Numbered from the stretch's first letter, positions 18,195 to 28,314 are shown. The stretch: 64,000 bases of DNA from Holophagae bacterium (GCA_029263455.1 JAJCXM010000001.1:1-64000), one strand, 5' to 3'. The notes: generated by a model not told the origin, from the letters alone. Numbers and translations are program-made.

Positions 18195-21100
18195 AAGCGC
18201 TCGCCTTCTGGCAATTCGCTTGGGTAGTCAACGACGGCTGATTCGAGTTTCTCAGCAGGCGAAAACACTTCATACAAAACAGGTATTAATATCAACGTCA
18301 TCAGAGTTGCCAAACTTAAACCGCCAATAACAACCAAAGCCAACGACTGTTGTATTTCAGCTCCCTGTCCAGAGAAGAGAGGCGAAATAATAGGTAATCC
18401 GATACGCTCCGCGACTAAATCTGCAAACGAGAATAACGGTCGGCCTACCGCAGAATTGGCAAAGGCTGGCAATATGCCAGACGCCATGGGCAATAGACCC
18501 AAGACGGTGGTCGCCGTGGTCATCAGGATGGGCCGCAAACGCACTCTAGAAGCCTGCAACACAGCTTCCCTAATCGAAGCACCCTGGCGCCGTTCTTCGA
18601 GGATAAAGTCGATTTTCACAATCGCATCATTGACCACAATACCAGTTAAAACGATGAGACCAATCAGCGACATAATGTTGATTGATTGGTCGAACGCAAA
18701 AAGGATCCCAACGGATCCGATGAGACCCATGGGTACGGTAAATATCACCACGAACGGATAGGTCAACGACTCAAATTGACCAGCCATAATCATATAAACG
18801 AGTAAACTGGACAATATGAAGGCCCAAACCAGCTGACGAAAACTCTGATTGATACCCTGCTGTTCACCGACAATCGTGCAGCTGACGCCACGCGGAAGAG
18901 ACAGCGAAGCTAGTGCCAACTCCACTTGAGGGATGACTTCCGAGATCTTTTTCCCTTCGAGGCTCGCAGACAATAAGGCCACTCGACGCTGATCAATGCG
19001 TCTAATTTCTTTTGAAGTCTTGACCACATCCACTGCCATCAATTCAGAAATGGGAACGGGTGAGCCTATAGGTGACACAACGACGCGCCCCATGATGCGT
19101 TCAAAATTATCACGGTCACTCTGTGCAAATCGCACACGGACATCAATCTTTCGGTCGAACTCCTTGTATTCGGTCGCCTGAGCACCGCGCATCCCCCCTG
19201 AGAGGTATTCGCCAACACCTGTTACCGTAAAGCCGTATCGCTCTATGGCATCGCGTTTCAGCTTAACTTGCATTTGTGGGTAATTGCGCGTCAGAGAAGT
19301 CTTCACGTCTCGTAATCCATCGACTTGCGACAGAGCCTTTAAAACGTCGTCATTCGCGGCATACAACGCATCCAGTTGTTCGCCTTCAATTTGAATTTGG
19401 AAACCCGCGCCGCCTTCACTAGCAAGTAAATCTTCAAAGGATGATTCACTTTCGGTAAAACTCACATCCATGCCGTTGATAGAACGACTCAGGTCACGTA
19501 CACGATCCGCGATTCGGTAGACTTCGTCCAACGAGATCCGGTTCTCTTTCAATTTGACTGAAATGACAGCGGTGTTTGTGCCGCTGTCTTTGAGCAATTG
19601 CGCCAGATTGGCCTCTGAGGCCCCGATCTGAGAAAAAACAACCGCAACGGCTTCATCGGCGCGCACAAAGTCCTCAATCGTCTTAACGGCACCTGCAGTG
19701 ATCTCAAGTGCCGTACCAGGCGGTAGCTTGGCATCAATGGTAAATTGGCCGGTCGCTGATTTTGGCATCAGCTCACGCTTGAGGTCAGGGACCGTCATGA
19801 CCGCGATGGCGAGCAGGACCAATGCCAGACAGCAAGTTGCGATCTTGCGTTTCAGACACCAATCCAGGATGCGGTGGTAAAAATGTTCAAAGCTTGAATA
19901 GCCTGCATCAAAGAGGGGCAATATGACACGATCCAAAACAGTGCCAATCGCAGCAACGACGACTCCAGAGACAAAAACAACTAGCTGGATCGTCCATGAA
20001 AGAACTAAAGTCACAATCCATTTGATCAAGAACAAAACACTTGGAAGCAGAACAACCGCTAGTGCTAGCAGCAAGGCTTGAGTCCAGGTTTTTTTGAAGT
20101 AGGACGCAGACCCTACCACCACGAGGATCGATATGAGTAATTCCCACCAACTCCAGTACCAGAACCGACGTGGGAATGCTTGTGCATCCAGTTTCGGCAT
20201 GGGCGCTAACTTAGCAGGCAAACTATCGCGACCATGGAGGATCTCAACTAAAGCCGTCAATAAAGGCAGGACGGTGATCGAGACAATTAGTGAGGCAAGC
20301 ATTGAAAATGTAACGGTTAAAGCTTGCTCACCAAATAGTGCGCCTGCGATACCCTTCAAATAGATAATCGGGAAAAAGACAGCTACGGTTGTAAGCGTCG
20401 AGGCGGTGACTGGCGCTACCACCTCGCGTGCGCCCTTAAATGCGGCATCAAAGGGAGACAAACCACGCTCACGGTGCCGATAAATATTCTCAAGAACAAC
20501 GATGCTGTTGTCCACAAGCATACCGACACCAAGCGCTAGGCCGCCAAGCGACATAATGTTGAGGGATACTGGCGAAAAGAATTTGTTCCACATGTACATG
20601 GCGACAAGCGTGGCGATGATGGCGATGGGAATGGATATAAAGATAAAGATGGGCGCTTTGAGGTCGCCCAGGAAAAGGACCAGGACCAGAAAGGCGAAAA
20701 AACCGCCAAAGAGCAATGACAACCAAACGTTGTTGAGTGCTTGTTCGATGAATTTGGCTTCTTCAAAAGCTAATGTGAGCTGGTAATTCGGATAGAGCGC
20801 CGCGAGCTCGCTTAATAACTCTTTGATCTTCTTGGTCGTTTCGATCGTGTTTGAGCCAGCCTCTTTGTAGATCAACAGGCCAATAGCTTGAAGTCCATTA
20901 ACTGTTGCCATGGATTCTCTATCTTTGGTGGTGTCATGGACATGTGCAATATCCTTAATACGAATCGCGCTGCCATCGTATCGAGTTACTACCACCTGAC
21001 TAATCTCAGCAACCGAATCGAACTCACCCAGTGTGCGCAAAGCATAGCGGTAGCGGCCTTTTTTTACCGTTCCGCCAGGAATATTGCCATTAGCTTTTGT

Positions 21101-21718
21101 GATGGCCTGCGTCACTTGGTCAAGCTGAATACCATAAAGGGACATCTTGTCTGCATCCACTTCGACGTCAATGACTCGTTCAATGTCTCCTGATATTTGC
21201 GCTAAGGCGACACCATCAAGCTGTTCAAAGCGGGGCTTAATGACTTCTTCAATGCCTTCTTTGAGCTCCAGAGTGGAGGCTTGGGCGGTAACCGCTAATC
21301 CCACGATAGGTTTTGCTGAGGGATCCCACTTCAGGATGTTGGGGCGATCAGCATCTTGAGGAAAGCCAGGTTGGAAGCGAGCGTTATCTAGTTTTTCGCG
21401 CACATTTAAGGTGGCGATCTGCATATCCTCGCCCCACTCGAATTCAATCGTGATCAGGGAGAGACCCTCACGCGAAACAGAAGTTATGCGGCGTTTACCC
21501 TTAACCGTCGCTAGCGAAGACTCGAGCTTGTCGGTGACAAACTCCTCAACTTCTAGGGGTGCTGCACCTTCATATTTGGTAAGCACCGTTAACGACGGAT
21601 AGGCAATTTCTGGTAACAGATCGCGACCAAGGTTGCTGTAACTGATGACACCTAAAACCAGTAACATGGAAACGACCATCGTCACTGTGACAGGTCGCTT
21701 TAATGAAGTAAGAATCAT
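18191..21718 (-). CDS. RND efflux permease with internal hydrophobic insertion, first of two
   Basis: 1175-residue RND transporter, longer than the usual 1020-1060. Core motifs are present: GMLVDNSIVVLENIYRHRE in helix 4 and GIVVNDAIVKIDFI late in the protein. Two inserts are visible. Residues 520-600 hold extra hydrophobic stretches (WSWWELLISILVVVGSA; LLLALAVVLLPSVLFLIKWI; VVFVSGVVVAAIG) between helices 6 and 7. Residues 1082-1116 are a loop insert before the last helix. It follows the membrane-fusion gene by 21 bases and overlaps the second pump gene by 4 bases. Confidence 0.9.
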   Translation of the reverse strand: MILTSLKRPVTVTMVVSMLLVLGVISYSNLGRDLLPEIAYPSLTVLTKYEGAAPLEVEEFVTDKLESSLATVKGKRRITSVSREGLSLITIEFEWGEDMQIATLNVREKLDNARFQPGFPQDADRPNILKWDPSAKPIVGLAVTAQASTLELKEGIEEVIKPRFEQLDGVALAQISGDIERVIDVEVDADKMSLYGIQLDQVTQAITKANGNIPGGTVKKGRYRYALRTLGEFDSVAEISQVVVTRYDGSAIRIKDIAHVHDTTKDRESMATVNGLQAIGLLIYKEAGSNTIETTKKIKELLSELAALYPNYQLTLAFEEAKFIEQALNNVWLSLLFGGFFAFLVLVLFLGDLKAPIFIFISIPIAIIATLVAMYMWNKFFSPVSLNIMSLGGLALGVGMLVDNSIVVLENIYRHRERGLSPFDAAFKGAREVVAPVTASTLTTVAVFFPIIYLKGIAGALFGEQALTVTFSMLASLIVSITVLPLLTALVEILHGRDSLPAKLAPMPKLDAQAFPRRFWYWSWWELLISILVVVGSASYFKKTWTQALLLALAVVLLPSVLFLIKWIVTLVLSWTIQLVVFVSGVVVAAIGTVLDRVILPLFDAGYSSFEHFYHRILDWCLKRKIATCCLALVLLAIAVMTVPDLKRELMPKSATGQFTIDAKLPPGTALEITAGAVKTIEDFVRADEAVAVVFSQIGASEANLAQLLKDSGTNTAVISVKLKENRISLDEVYRIADRVRDLSRSINGMDVSFTESESSFEDLLASEGGAGFQIQIEGEQLDALYAANDDVLKALSQVDGLRDVKTSLTRNYPQMQVKLKRDAIERYGFTVTGVGEYLSGGMRGAQATEYKEFDRKIDVRVRFAQSDRDNFERIMGRVVVSPIGSPVPISELMAVDVVKTSKEIRRIDQRRVALLSASLEGKKISEVIPQVELALASLSLPRGVSCTIVGEQQGINQSFRQLVWAFILSSLLVYMIMAGQFESLTYPFVVIFTVPMGLIGSVGILFAFDQSINIMSLIGLIVLTGIVVNDAIVKIDFILEERRQGASIREAVLQASRVRLRPILMTTATTVLGLLPMASGILPAFANSAVGRPLFSFADLVAERIGLPIISPLFSGQGAEIQQSLALVVIGGLSLATLMTLILIPVLYEVFSPAEKLESAVVDYPSELPEGERL

Positions 21719-21739
21719 GGACCCGTCCGATCTTATTGT

Positions 21740-22987
21740 TTAGTCGGCGACCTTGACCAGGGTGTCATGACCCATGGTGAAGTGATTATTGGTCAATACA
21801 AGATCACCCTCTTTGAGGTCCCCTTTTGTGATCTCTACGAATTGGCTGTTATCAACACCTGTTTCCACGTATTCCCATTTGGCGTGGTTGTCTTCGCTAA
21901 TTTTGAAAACGACCAAGCGATTGTCTCTCGGCAAAATCGCCGTTTTGGGGACCATGATTCGATTTTCGTAAATTCGCGAATCAACGATTACATCGGCAAA
22001 CATCCCAGGTTTGACGAGTGCTTTGGTATTTGGGAAGCGGATAATGACGTCCACGGTTTTGTCTTCAACATTAACAAAGGGGCTGATAGCTTCAACTGAG
22101 CCTGTCACAGAACCCATGGAAGGCAACGCGGCAAAGTTCACAGCCGCTTGGCGACCTTTCTCAATAGCACCGATCTCAGACTCTAAGACTTTGGCTTTTA
22201 CAGCCAAATCATTTAGGTTGACTAGATTGGTGATCATCGTTTGAGCGCTCAACAACTGGCCCTCGGCCACAGAAACACTGAAAACCGTGCCGTCAAAGGG
22301 GGCAACCAGATGACACTTCTCCAATTCGATTTGGGCGCGTTCGCTGGCTAAACGTGCCTGTTCATATGTGCGCGCGGCGATAACTTCGCCTCTTAAGCCT
22401 CCAGCCTTGAGTTCCTGGAGTTCAGACATAAAGGATTGTTGACGAAATGCTTCTTTCGAGATGTCTCCATTTTCGTACTGACGCTTCAGTTCAGCTAGTC
22501 TAGCTTTGGCATCAACACTGGTTTGTTGATTGGTTAAAGTCTCATCAAAATCGTAGGTGAGATAATCGGCCTTGGCTGCCAACAACTTGGCCTCTGCATC
22601 CTGGAGTGCCAGTCGATAGTCGCGATCGTCTATTTCGGCAATCAGGTCACCTTGTTTAACTAATTGGCCATCGCGAACATGGAGCTTAACCAAACGCCCA
22701 ACAACTTCATTCTTCAAATCAACTTGTTGATAACTTTTAACTCTGCCTTGAGCGCTTACGCGTTGAATCAAGTCGCCGCGTACAACTTGTTCAGCTTCGA
22801 CGAGAATGGGCGTGTCAGATCCACCCATTGTTTTGTTTAATGCATCAAACGACGAAGTGGAAGTCGACGGCGATTCGGAAGACGAATCAGGTGATTTCGC
22901 GTCCACCCGCTGGTAGCGATACATGATAAGAAAGCCACCCACAACAACCAAAAGCGAAACCAATAGGAATTCGCGACTGAATTTCAT
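21740..22987 (-). CDS. RND membrane-fusion (periplasmic adaptor) protein
   Basis: 415-residue HlyD/AcrA-type adaptor. An N-terminal anchor (about residues 8-24) precedes a lipoyl/barrel-sandwich half (VVGRLVKLHVRDGQLVKQGD), a long helical hairpin (about 130-215), the second lipoyl half (APFDGTVFSVSVAEGQLLS) and a beta-barrel with the membrane-proximal domain. It bridges the two downstream RND pumps to an outer-membrane channel. No TolC homologue is encoded in the window, so the channel must come from elsewhere. The gene starts the efflux operon. Confidence 0.9.
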   Translation of the reverse strand: MKFSREFLLVSLLVVVGGFLIMYRYQRVDAKSPDSSSESPSTSTSSFDALNKTMGGSDTPILVEAEQVVRGDLIQRVSAQGRVKSYQQVDLKNEVVGRLVKLHVRDGQLVKQGDLIAEIDDRDYRLALQDAEAKLLAAKADYLTYDFDETLTNQQTSVDAKARLAELKRQYENGDISKEAFRQQSFMSELQELKAGGLRGEVIAARTYEQARLASERAQIELEKCHLVAPFDGTVFSVSVAEGQLLSAQTMITNLVNLNDLAVKAKVLESEIGAIEKGRQAAVNFAALPSMGSVTGSVEAISPFVNVEDKTVDVIIRFPNTKALVKPGMFADVIVDSRIYENRIMVPKTAILPRDNRLVVFKISEDNHAKWEYVETGVDNSQFVEITKGDLKEGDLVLTNNHFTMGHDTLVKVAD

Positions 22988-23128
22988 CCAATATCCCCCA
23001 TAAAAATTTCACCAACCCTTGCAAATCAAGCAATCCGTTTTACATACGCATTCAACCGACCATTGGTTTCCAAGGCATGGCGCAGGCGTTGACATCATAA
23101 CGCGTCTGGCCCCAAATACTCACAAAGC

Positions 23129-24271
23129 TTAACGGAAGTAAAGGCGGCTTGGATAGTGAAGAACCAGCTCCGGCAGATCTGGGCATACGACGGAAACAGC
23201 GTGCCAGCCATCTTGTGGTGATTCGGTATAGTATCCAAGCAGAAACTGGAAGCCAAGGCGTCGACCTAATGTCTCAAACGCTTTGTTAATGGTGCTCCTG
23301 TTTTTTAGGATAAAGCTTTCGCCACCTGTTTCCTTGGCAATTTTGGTCAACACGTCTGGCGCAATATGAGCACCAACGCCCATGGTGTAAACAGGGATGC
23401 CTTCTTCCTGAGCGAGCTGAATACAATCCTCTAGTGACTTATTCAAGAGATCACCTGAATTCTGCATTTCTTGGTGGCCATCTGTAAAAATCATGACAGC
23501 TCGACGGCCATTAACGTTAGCTGAAGCGCGGATTCCGGACCATAGGGCACCATAAAGGTTCGTATCGCCTTGAGCTTCTAATCGCAAGGCGCGACGTTTC
23601 AATATGTCGTGGTCCTTCTCAAAATCGATCACTTGAAAAACACGTTCGTTAAAGCCCATTATTTGAACGGAATCATGCTCAGTCAACATATCAAAAAAGG
23701 AGTACATACCGCGCTTGAGCATGGGCAGTTTTGACTTCATAGAACCACTGAGGTCAACAACGAGCACCACGAAAAGCGGTGCTTGATCGGTAAAGGCTCG
23801 CGTCAATTTTTGCGGTTTGCCATTCTCGAGCAACTGGAAGTCTCGTAGAGCAAGTTTAGATACAAGCTCTCGCTGGCCTTCAACCAGGACCGGGACATGG
23901 ACTAAACGAACGTTTTCAGCATAAAAGCTAGATACGTTTCTGCCTTCCAATACGGTTTCTTCATCAGGACCCGAAAACTGATAAAGCACCGCCTTAATCA
24001 CCACCGGGCCCTCGTCAAAATCGCTCAAATTAACCGAAGTTACGAATGGTGCTTCATGTCCATAATAGATGGAGACATCGTTGACAAAAACTTCGAGCCC
24101 AACTAACTCTTCGATGTCAATATCAGTACTTACTTCAATTTCTGTCTTACCCGCAAATACATCACCTTGAGGTTTGACAAAACGTAAGGCTGGCTCATTT
24201 GCAGAAACTAAAAAAAGAACAAGACTCAACATTTCAATCCAGCCTCGGGGCAAGGAAACACCTATAACCAC
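23129..24271 (-). CDS. VWFA-related protein, acidobacterial type
   Basis: 380 residues with a putative N-terminal signal and a von Willebrand A domain from about residue 160. The MIDAS metal site DLSGSMKS is intact, and YFTDG-type motif VMIFTDGHQE follows. The pre-domain with LRDFQLLENGKPQKL is the hallmark of the acidobacterial VWFA-related family (TIGR03436). The start is a GTG at 24271; a second in-frame ATG at 24230-24232 is possible. It probably acts in the cell envelope, partner unknown. It stands alone between the Rsb operon and the efflux operon. Confidence 0.75.
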   Translation of the reverse strand: MVIGVSLPRGWIEMLSLVLFLVSANEPALRFVKPQGDVFAGKTEIEVSTDIDIEELVGLEVFVNDVSIYYGHEAPFVTSVNLSDFDEGPVVIKAVLYQFSGPDEETVLEGRNVSSFYAENVRLVHVPVLVEGQRELVSKLALRDFQLLENGKPQKLTRAFTDQAPLFVVLVVDLSGSMKSKLPMLKRGMYSFFDMLTEHDSVQIMGFNERVFQVIDFEKDHDILKRRALRLEAQGDTNLYGALWSGIRASANVNGRRAVMIFTDGHQEMQNSGDLLNKSLEDCIQLAQEEGIPVYTMGVGAHIAPDVLTKIAKETGGESFILKNRSTINKAFETLGRRLGFQFLLGYYTESPQDGWHAVSVVCPDLPELVLHYPSRLYFR

Positions 24272-24377
24272 TCCGGTTTAGAGCGATTCCAGCCTCAGTT
24301 GCACATCGTTCTTTTTGGAGCATCCTGCCTCCAATAACTAATAGGTTCGGCTAGCCTAGCATAAATAGGGACACCAC

Positions 24378-25736
24378 TCAGTCCGCCAAATCACGCTCCA
24401 CGTTAATCGTGTAGTGCTCTAGTTTCTTGTATAGGTTGGACCGGGGAGTTTGAATAGCTTCCGCGGTCCGAGAAATATTGCCTTCAAACTGCCTTAGTTT
24501 GGCAATCAAAAATTTTCGTTCTGTATCTTCCTTAAATTCTTTCAACGTCTCATAAATACCAAAGTCAACCGGGCTCGCCAACGCCTTATTCGCGGCATCA
24601 TCGTCCAGCACATAATCCTCACCTAGAATAGCCATGCGCTCAACTAAATTCTTAAGCTCTCGAATATTTCCTTTGTATGTACGTTGGCAAAGTTTCTTTA
24701 ACGCATGGGCACTGAAATCAGGTTGAGGAAGGTTATTTTCCGCAGCAAAGCGTTGTGCAAAATGCTCAATCAGCGCTGGAATGTCGTCACGCCTCAAGTC
24801 CAAGGGCACAGACTCTAGCGGAACCACATTAAGGCGGTAATAAAGATCCTCTCTAAACTCGCCTTGACTAATAAGCTCCTCTAGCCGCTTGTTCGTGGCT
24901 GAAATGACACGAACATCAACAGCGATCGTTTTTCCGGCACCAACAGGTTCAATTTCGCTCTCCTGCAACGCTCGCAGAACCTTTGCCTGGGTTTTTAAGG
25001 TCATATCACCGATTTCGTCCAAAAAAATCGTTCCTTTGTCAGCTAACTGAAATTTGCCAGCTTGATTTTCGACAGCGCCGGTAAATGCGCCTTTGACGTG
25101 CCCAAACAATTCGCTCTCTATTAAATCTTGCGGGATCGCAGCACAATTGACTTGAACAAAACGACCCCGTCGTCCCGACATCTGATGTAAACGTCGAGCC
25201 ATCAACTCCTTGCCGGTCCCACTTTCCCCGCAAATGAGCACTGTGGCATTGGTTGGCGCCACACGATCAATGCGTTCTTTCAAGCCATTTAACATGTGGT
25301 TTTGGCCAATCATTTGGTGTCGTTCACTTACTTCTTGGCGAAGCTCGCGGTTCTCGTCTTGTAATCCCTTTCGCTCTAATGCGTTGCGCACAACCAAAAG
25401 CAAGCGATCGCGATCCAACGGCTTCTCTAAAAACTCGAACGCACCCAATTTTGTGGCTTCAACGGCCGTCTGCACCGTACCATGGCCTGAAATCATGACA
25501 ACTGGTGCCTGAGTGCCCTGCTGTATCATGGTTTGTAGAACTTCAAGGCCATCCATTTTTGGCATCTTAATATCAAGCAATACTAAATCAGGCTCCTCTT
25601 GAAGGGCCAAGTTCAACCCCAAAGTGCCATTTGAAGCCAAAACAACCTTGTAGCCTTCGAACGTCAGTATACGATCGAGGCTCCTACGTATGGCTTCTTC
25701 ATCGTCAATAACAAGGATGCTTTGCTTTTTAGCCAT
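24378..25736 (-). CDS. NtrC-family sigma-54 response regulator
   Basis: 452-residue regulator. An N-terminal receiver domain (phosphoacceptor Asp55 in LLDIKMP) is followed by a sigma-54 AAA+ domain with Walker A GESGTGKE and the GAFTGA loop, and a Fis-type HTH (about residues 412-445, RTAEAIQTPRSNLYKKL). It activates sigma-54 promoters. I chose the ATG at 25736 (GGAG 8 bases upstream), which overlaps the upstream phosphatase gene by 8 bases. No histidine kinase is nearby, so its phosphorylation source is not local. Confidence 0.93.
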   Translation of the reverse strand: MAKKQSILVIDDEEAIRRSLDRILTFEGYKVVLASNGTLGLNLALQEEPDLVLLDIKMPKMDGLEVLQTMIQQGTQAPVVMISGHGTVQTAVEATKLGAFEFLEKPLDRDRLLLVVRNALERKGLQDENRELRQEVSERHQMIGQNHMLNGLKERIDRVAPTNATVLICGESGTGKELMARRLHQMSGRRGRFVQVNCAAIPQDLIESELFGHVKGAFTGAVENQAGKFQLADKGTIFLDEIGDMTLKTQAKVLRALQESEIEPVGAGKTIAVDVRVISATNKRLEELISQGEFREDLYYRLNVVPLESVPLDLRRDDIPALIEHFAQRFAAENNLPQPDFSAHALKKLCQRTYKGNIRELKNLVERMAILGEDYVLDDDAANKALASPVDFGIYETLKEFKEDTERKFLIAKLRQFEGNISRTAEAIQTPRSNLYKKLEHYTINVERDLAD

Positions 25737-27507
25737 GTTCGACACTCCGGCGTAACACCATAATGGTGAGATCATCTATCATTCGATGGCCGCCAAATTC
25801 AAGAACATCCGTGATCAATGTTTGCTTTAAGGATTCAGCGCAGTCCATACCACGCTGACTGAGCATTTTTTGTACCAGCCTCTCTTCACCGTATTCCTCG
25901 CCTTCACTGTCCATAATTTCGGACAATCCATCGGTAAAAATCAACAATTCAGTACCGGGCTCGATGGCTACAGTTTCAAATTCGTAAGGTGCCTTGGGAA
26001 ACATGCCAATCACCATCCCACCACAATCCAGTTCGCGGAAGCTACCGTCGGGGCGTAAAAGGATCGGTCGATTGTGACCGGCATTGATATAACAGAGCTC
26101 GTGGCGCTGTGGATCCAGGATCGCAAAAAACATGGTCACGTATTTATTTGTTTGCGTGGACATATAGATATGTTGGTTCAATCGCGTCATCACTTCGACC
26201 AGAGACAGGAGCGGAAAGCTGGTCAGTGCCCGTAAGGACGCTTGCGTGGTCGTCATGATCATCGATGCAGGCAGCGACTTGCCGGAAACATCGGCCATGC
26301 ACAGCGCAAGGCGTCCATCCTCAAATGGGATCAAGTCATAAAAATCTCCGCCGACTTGTTGATAGGGACGCATTTCAACCGCGATATCGTAGCCTTTAAC
26401 GATGGGAATAGATTTCGGCAACAGTCGTTGTTGTATTTCGCGCGCCAACTCCAACTCTTTTTCCATTCTCTTCTTTTCCAATACCTCGAGCTGCAGAGCC
26501 AAATTCTCAAGCGCAACCCCTGCCTGCTGGATCAGCGACTCCAAGAAATCGACGTCCTCCTCGTGAAGAGCACGACCATCAAGGCGCCCCCCAAGCAGAA
26601 TAAGCGCGTGTACCTTTCCTTCAACCAGAATCGTTGAGGCCGATTGCAGGCGTTTATCTTTCATATATGCGATTAACGACGCGTTTTGAAGTCCATCTCG
26701 ATTCAAGAGCCGTCCTAGCGCTACTTCATCCGACTCGCTCAATAGTATCTGAGGTAAACAGCCGTCATCCCTCAGGCCTTTCAAATAGACAAGCTGAGTC
26801 GTTTCACCGATTTCAAAAACGGCACAACGACTGATAAAGAATTGCCCCATAATATTACCGGCTAGCACGTCATAAACGCGCTCCGCTTCATAACAGCGCG
26901 CAAAGGAGCCTGCTATTTCGTAGAGTGAATTGAGTTGAAAAATTCGTCTCTGCAACTGCCGGTTAACGCCTTCGAGTCCGGATCGATATAAATAATTACC
27001 CAAAACGATGCCGGCAAAATCAGCCATCGTCGCGACTAATTGACACTTGCTCTCATCATCGTTCCTGAGACAGCCACCCAAAGCGATCATTCCTACCAAC
27101 TCACCATCGCTGCGCATGGGGAACAAGCACTGCAAGCCTGTGGCTTCAAGAAATGGCAAAAAAGTGCCCTCTGAATCTTTGTGATGTAAAACCCGCTTTA
27201 GCGCCTCGAAGTCACATTGAGCCGGGATCAGGTGTAGATGTTGCGGTATGGTTTTTATGCCCTTCACCAAAGGTGCCGACCATTGTCCATTCTGACGAAT
27301 GAGCATCACGCCTTGGCGCGAGGGGAACTCGCCGAGAATCGTTAGCAGGACTACATCTAAGATGGCCTCTAAGCTGCGAATGGTGTGTAAGGTAGTAACA
27401 AGCTCATTGAGACTAATGAGTTCAGACAGGCGGCGCGCCAACGCAGGGTCAGATGGCGATGCGTGCTGAAAATGTCGGATTAGGTCTGTGTATTGGTTAC
27501 GGGGCAC
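25729..27507 (-). CDS. RsbU-like PP2C/SpoIIE phosphatase with GAF domains
   Basis: 592 residues: two GAF-like sensor segments (about 30-180 and 195-345), a short helical linker (KKRMEKELELAREIQQRLL) and a C-terminal PP2C-type SpoIIE phosphatase with the metal-site motifs GGDFYD, ADVSGKS and FTDGLSE. It would dephosphorylate the anti-sigma antagonist encoded two genes upstream. The start is a GTG at 27507 with a weak ribosome site, overlapping the RsbW-like gene by 11 bases. Translation is probably coupled. Confidence 0.9.
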   Translation of the reverse strand: MPRNQYTDLIRHFQHASPSDPALARRLSELISLNELVTTLHTIRSLEAILDVVLLTILGEFPSRQGVMLIRQNGQWSAPLVKGIKTIPQHLHLIPAQCDFEALKRVLHHKDSEGTFLPFLEATGLQCLFPMRSDGELVGMIALGGCLRNDDESKCQLVATMADFAGIVLGNYLYRSGLEGVNRQLQRRIFQLNSLYEIAGSFARCYEAERVYDVLAGNIMGQFFISRCAVFEIGETTQLVYLKGLRDDGCLPQILLSESDEVALGRLLNRDGLQNASLIAYMKDKRLQSASTILVEGKVHALILLGGRLDGRALHEEDVDFLESLIQQAGVALENLALQLEVLEKKRMEKELELAREIQQRLLPKSIPIVKGYDIAVEMRPYQQVGGDFYDLIPFEDGRLALCMADVSGKSLPASMIMTTTQASLRALTSFPLLSLVEVMTRLNQHIYMSTQTNKYVTMFFAILDPQRHELCYINAGHNRPILLRPDGSFRELDCGGMVIGMFPKAPYEFETVAIEPGTELLIFTDGLSEIMDSEGEEYGEERLVQKMLSQRGMDCAESLKQTLITDVLEFGGHRMIDDLTIMVLRRSVEHG

Positions 27508-27943
27508 CAGCTTGGTCTCGTTTGCGGTACTTCTTCATGGAGCAACAATTCTCTTCACCTACATGATAGTCAACTTCGTCCATGAATTTTGTAATCAAGA
27601 GCAATCCTAAACCGCCCTTTCGACGTTCGGCAATGTATTGTTCCATATCGGGCAAATGAATGCTCTCGCTTCGCAAAGGTCGACCCGTATGAAAGATCTC
27701 AAGCATCAACGATTCGGCATTGATTGTTATCTTCAATTTGATCGTTTTGTTGCCTTTACCTTTATAGGCGTGGCGGATGACATTGGTAACGGCTTCATCG
27801 GTCGCGATCGCAACTTTGCCTGCCACCGAGCGGTCAAAACCCGCCATCGTCGCCGCGTTGTTGGCCATCATGGTCACCATGTGGACAAACTGTGTTTGGC
27901 TTGGGAAAATTACTTCAATGTTCCCCGCCTGAATTTCGTGCAT
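27497..27943 (-). CDS. RsbW-like serine-protein kinase (HATPase)
   Basis: 148-residue GHKL ATPase of the anti-sigma-factor kinase class: N-box DEAVTNVIRHAY and G-box GGLGLLLI are visible. It should phosphorylate the STAS protein of the preceding gene and bind an unknown target in turn. The start overlaps the upstream stop as TAATG. The C-terminus extends beyond the fold with basic residues (MKKYRKRDQAG). No sigma-B-type factor is in the operon. Confidence 0.9.
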   Translation of the reverse strand: MHEIQAGNIEVIFPSQTQFVHMVTMMANNAATMAGFDRSVAGKVAIATDEAVTNVIRHAYKGKGNKTIKLKITINAESLMLEIFHTGRPLRSESIHLPDMEQYIAERRKGGLGLLLITKFMDEVDYHVGEENCCSMKKYRKRDQAGAP

Positions 27944-28314
27944 TATGCTTGATCCTCGTCAGGTACCGCCGTCTCCATTGCGCGCAGTGCTTCATCCTCG
28001 CTCGGAAAAACTTTGAAAAGGTGCGTAAATCCCAACGTATCGAATATGTGGTACACCGTTTCGTTCATATTCGATAACCATAAGTAGCCCTTATTTTCCT
28101 GGATCTCTTCAATCACGCCCATTAACACACCCAACCCAGAAGAATTGATATATGAAAGTGATTGACAATTGATCAAGATCCGATATTTGCCGCCCTCAAG
28201 CGGAGACTGAATCGATTTTTCAAAGTCCTGCACCGTATGGGCGTTAATAAACCCCTGCGGATATAGGATGTGCATTTCATGCTTCTCGACAGAATGCACT
28301 TGAAGTTCCGACAT
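27943..28314 (-). CDS. RsbV-like anti-sigma factor antagonist (STAS)
   Basis: 123-residue STAS domain protein. The phospho-acceptor site is in YINSSGLGVLMG, where the conserved serine is present. The ATG at 28314 follows AAGGAGCG; the frame extends to 28353 without a better start. It heads the operon rsbV-rsbW-rsbU-ntrC, each gene overlapping the next. In the partner switch its phosphorylation state decides which partner RsbW binds. Confidence 0.9.
   Translation of the reverse strand: MSELQVHSVEKHEMHILYPQGFINAHTVQDFEKSIQSPLEGGKYRILINCQSLSYINSSGLGVLMGVIEEIQENKGYLWLSNMNETVYHIFDTLGFTHLFKVFPSEDEALRAMETAVPDEDQA

Noticed and set aside
24310-24340. GGAG/CTCC stem upstream of the VWA gene
   Set aside because: The stem is followed by A residues on the minus strand, so it does not fit a terminator for the NtrC gene.
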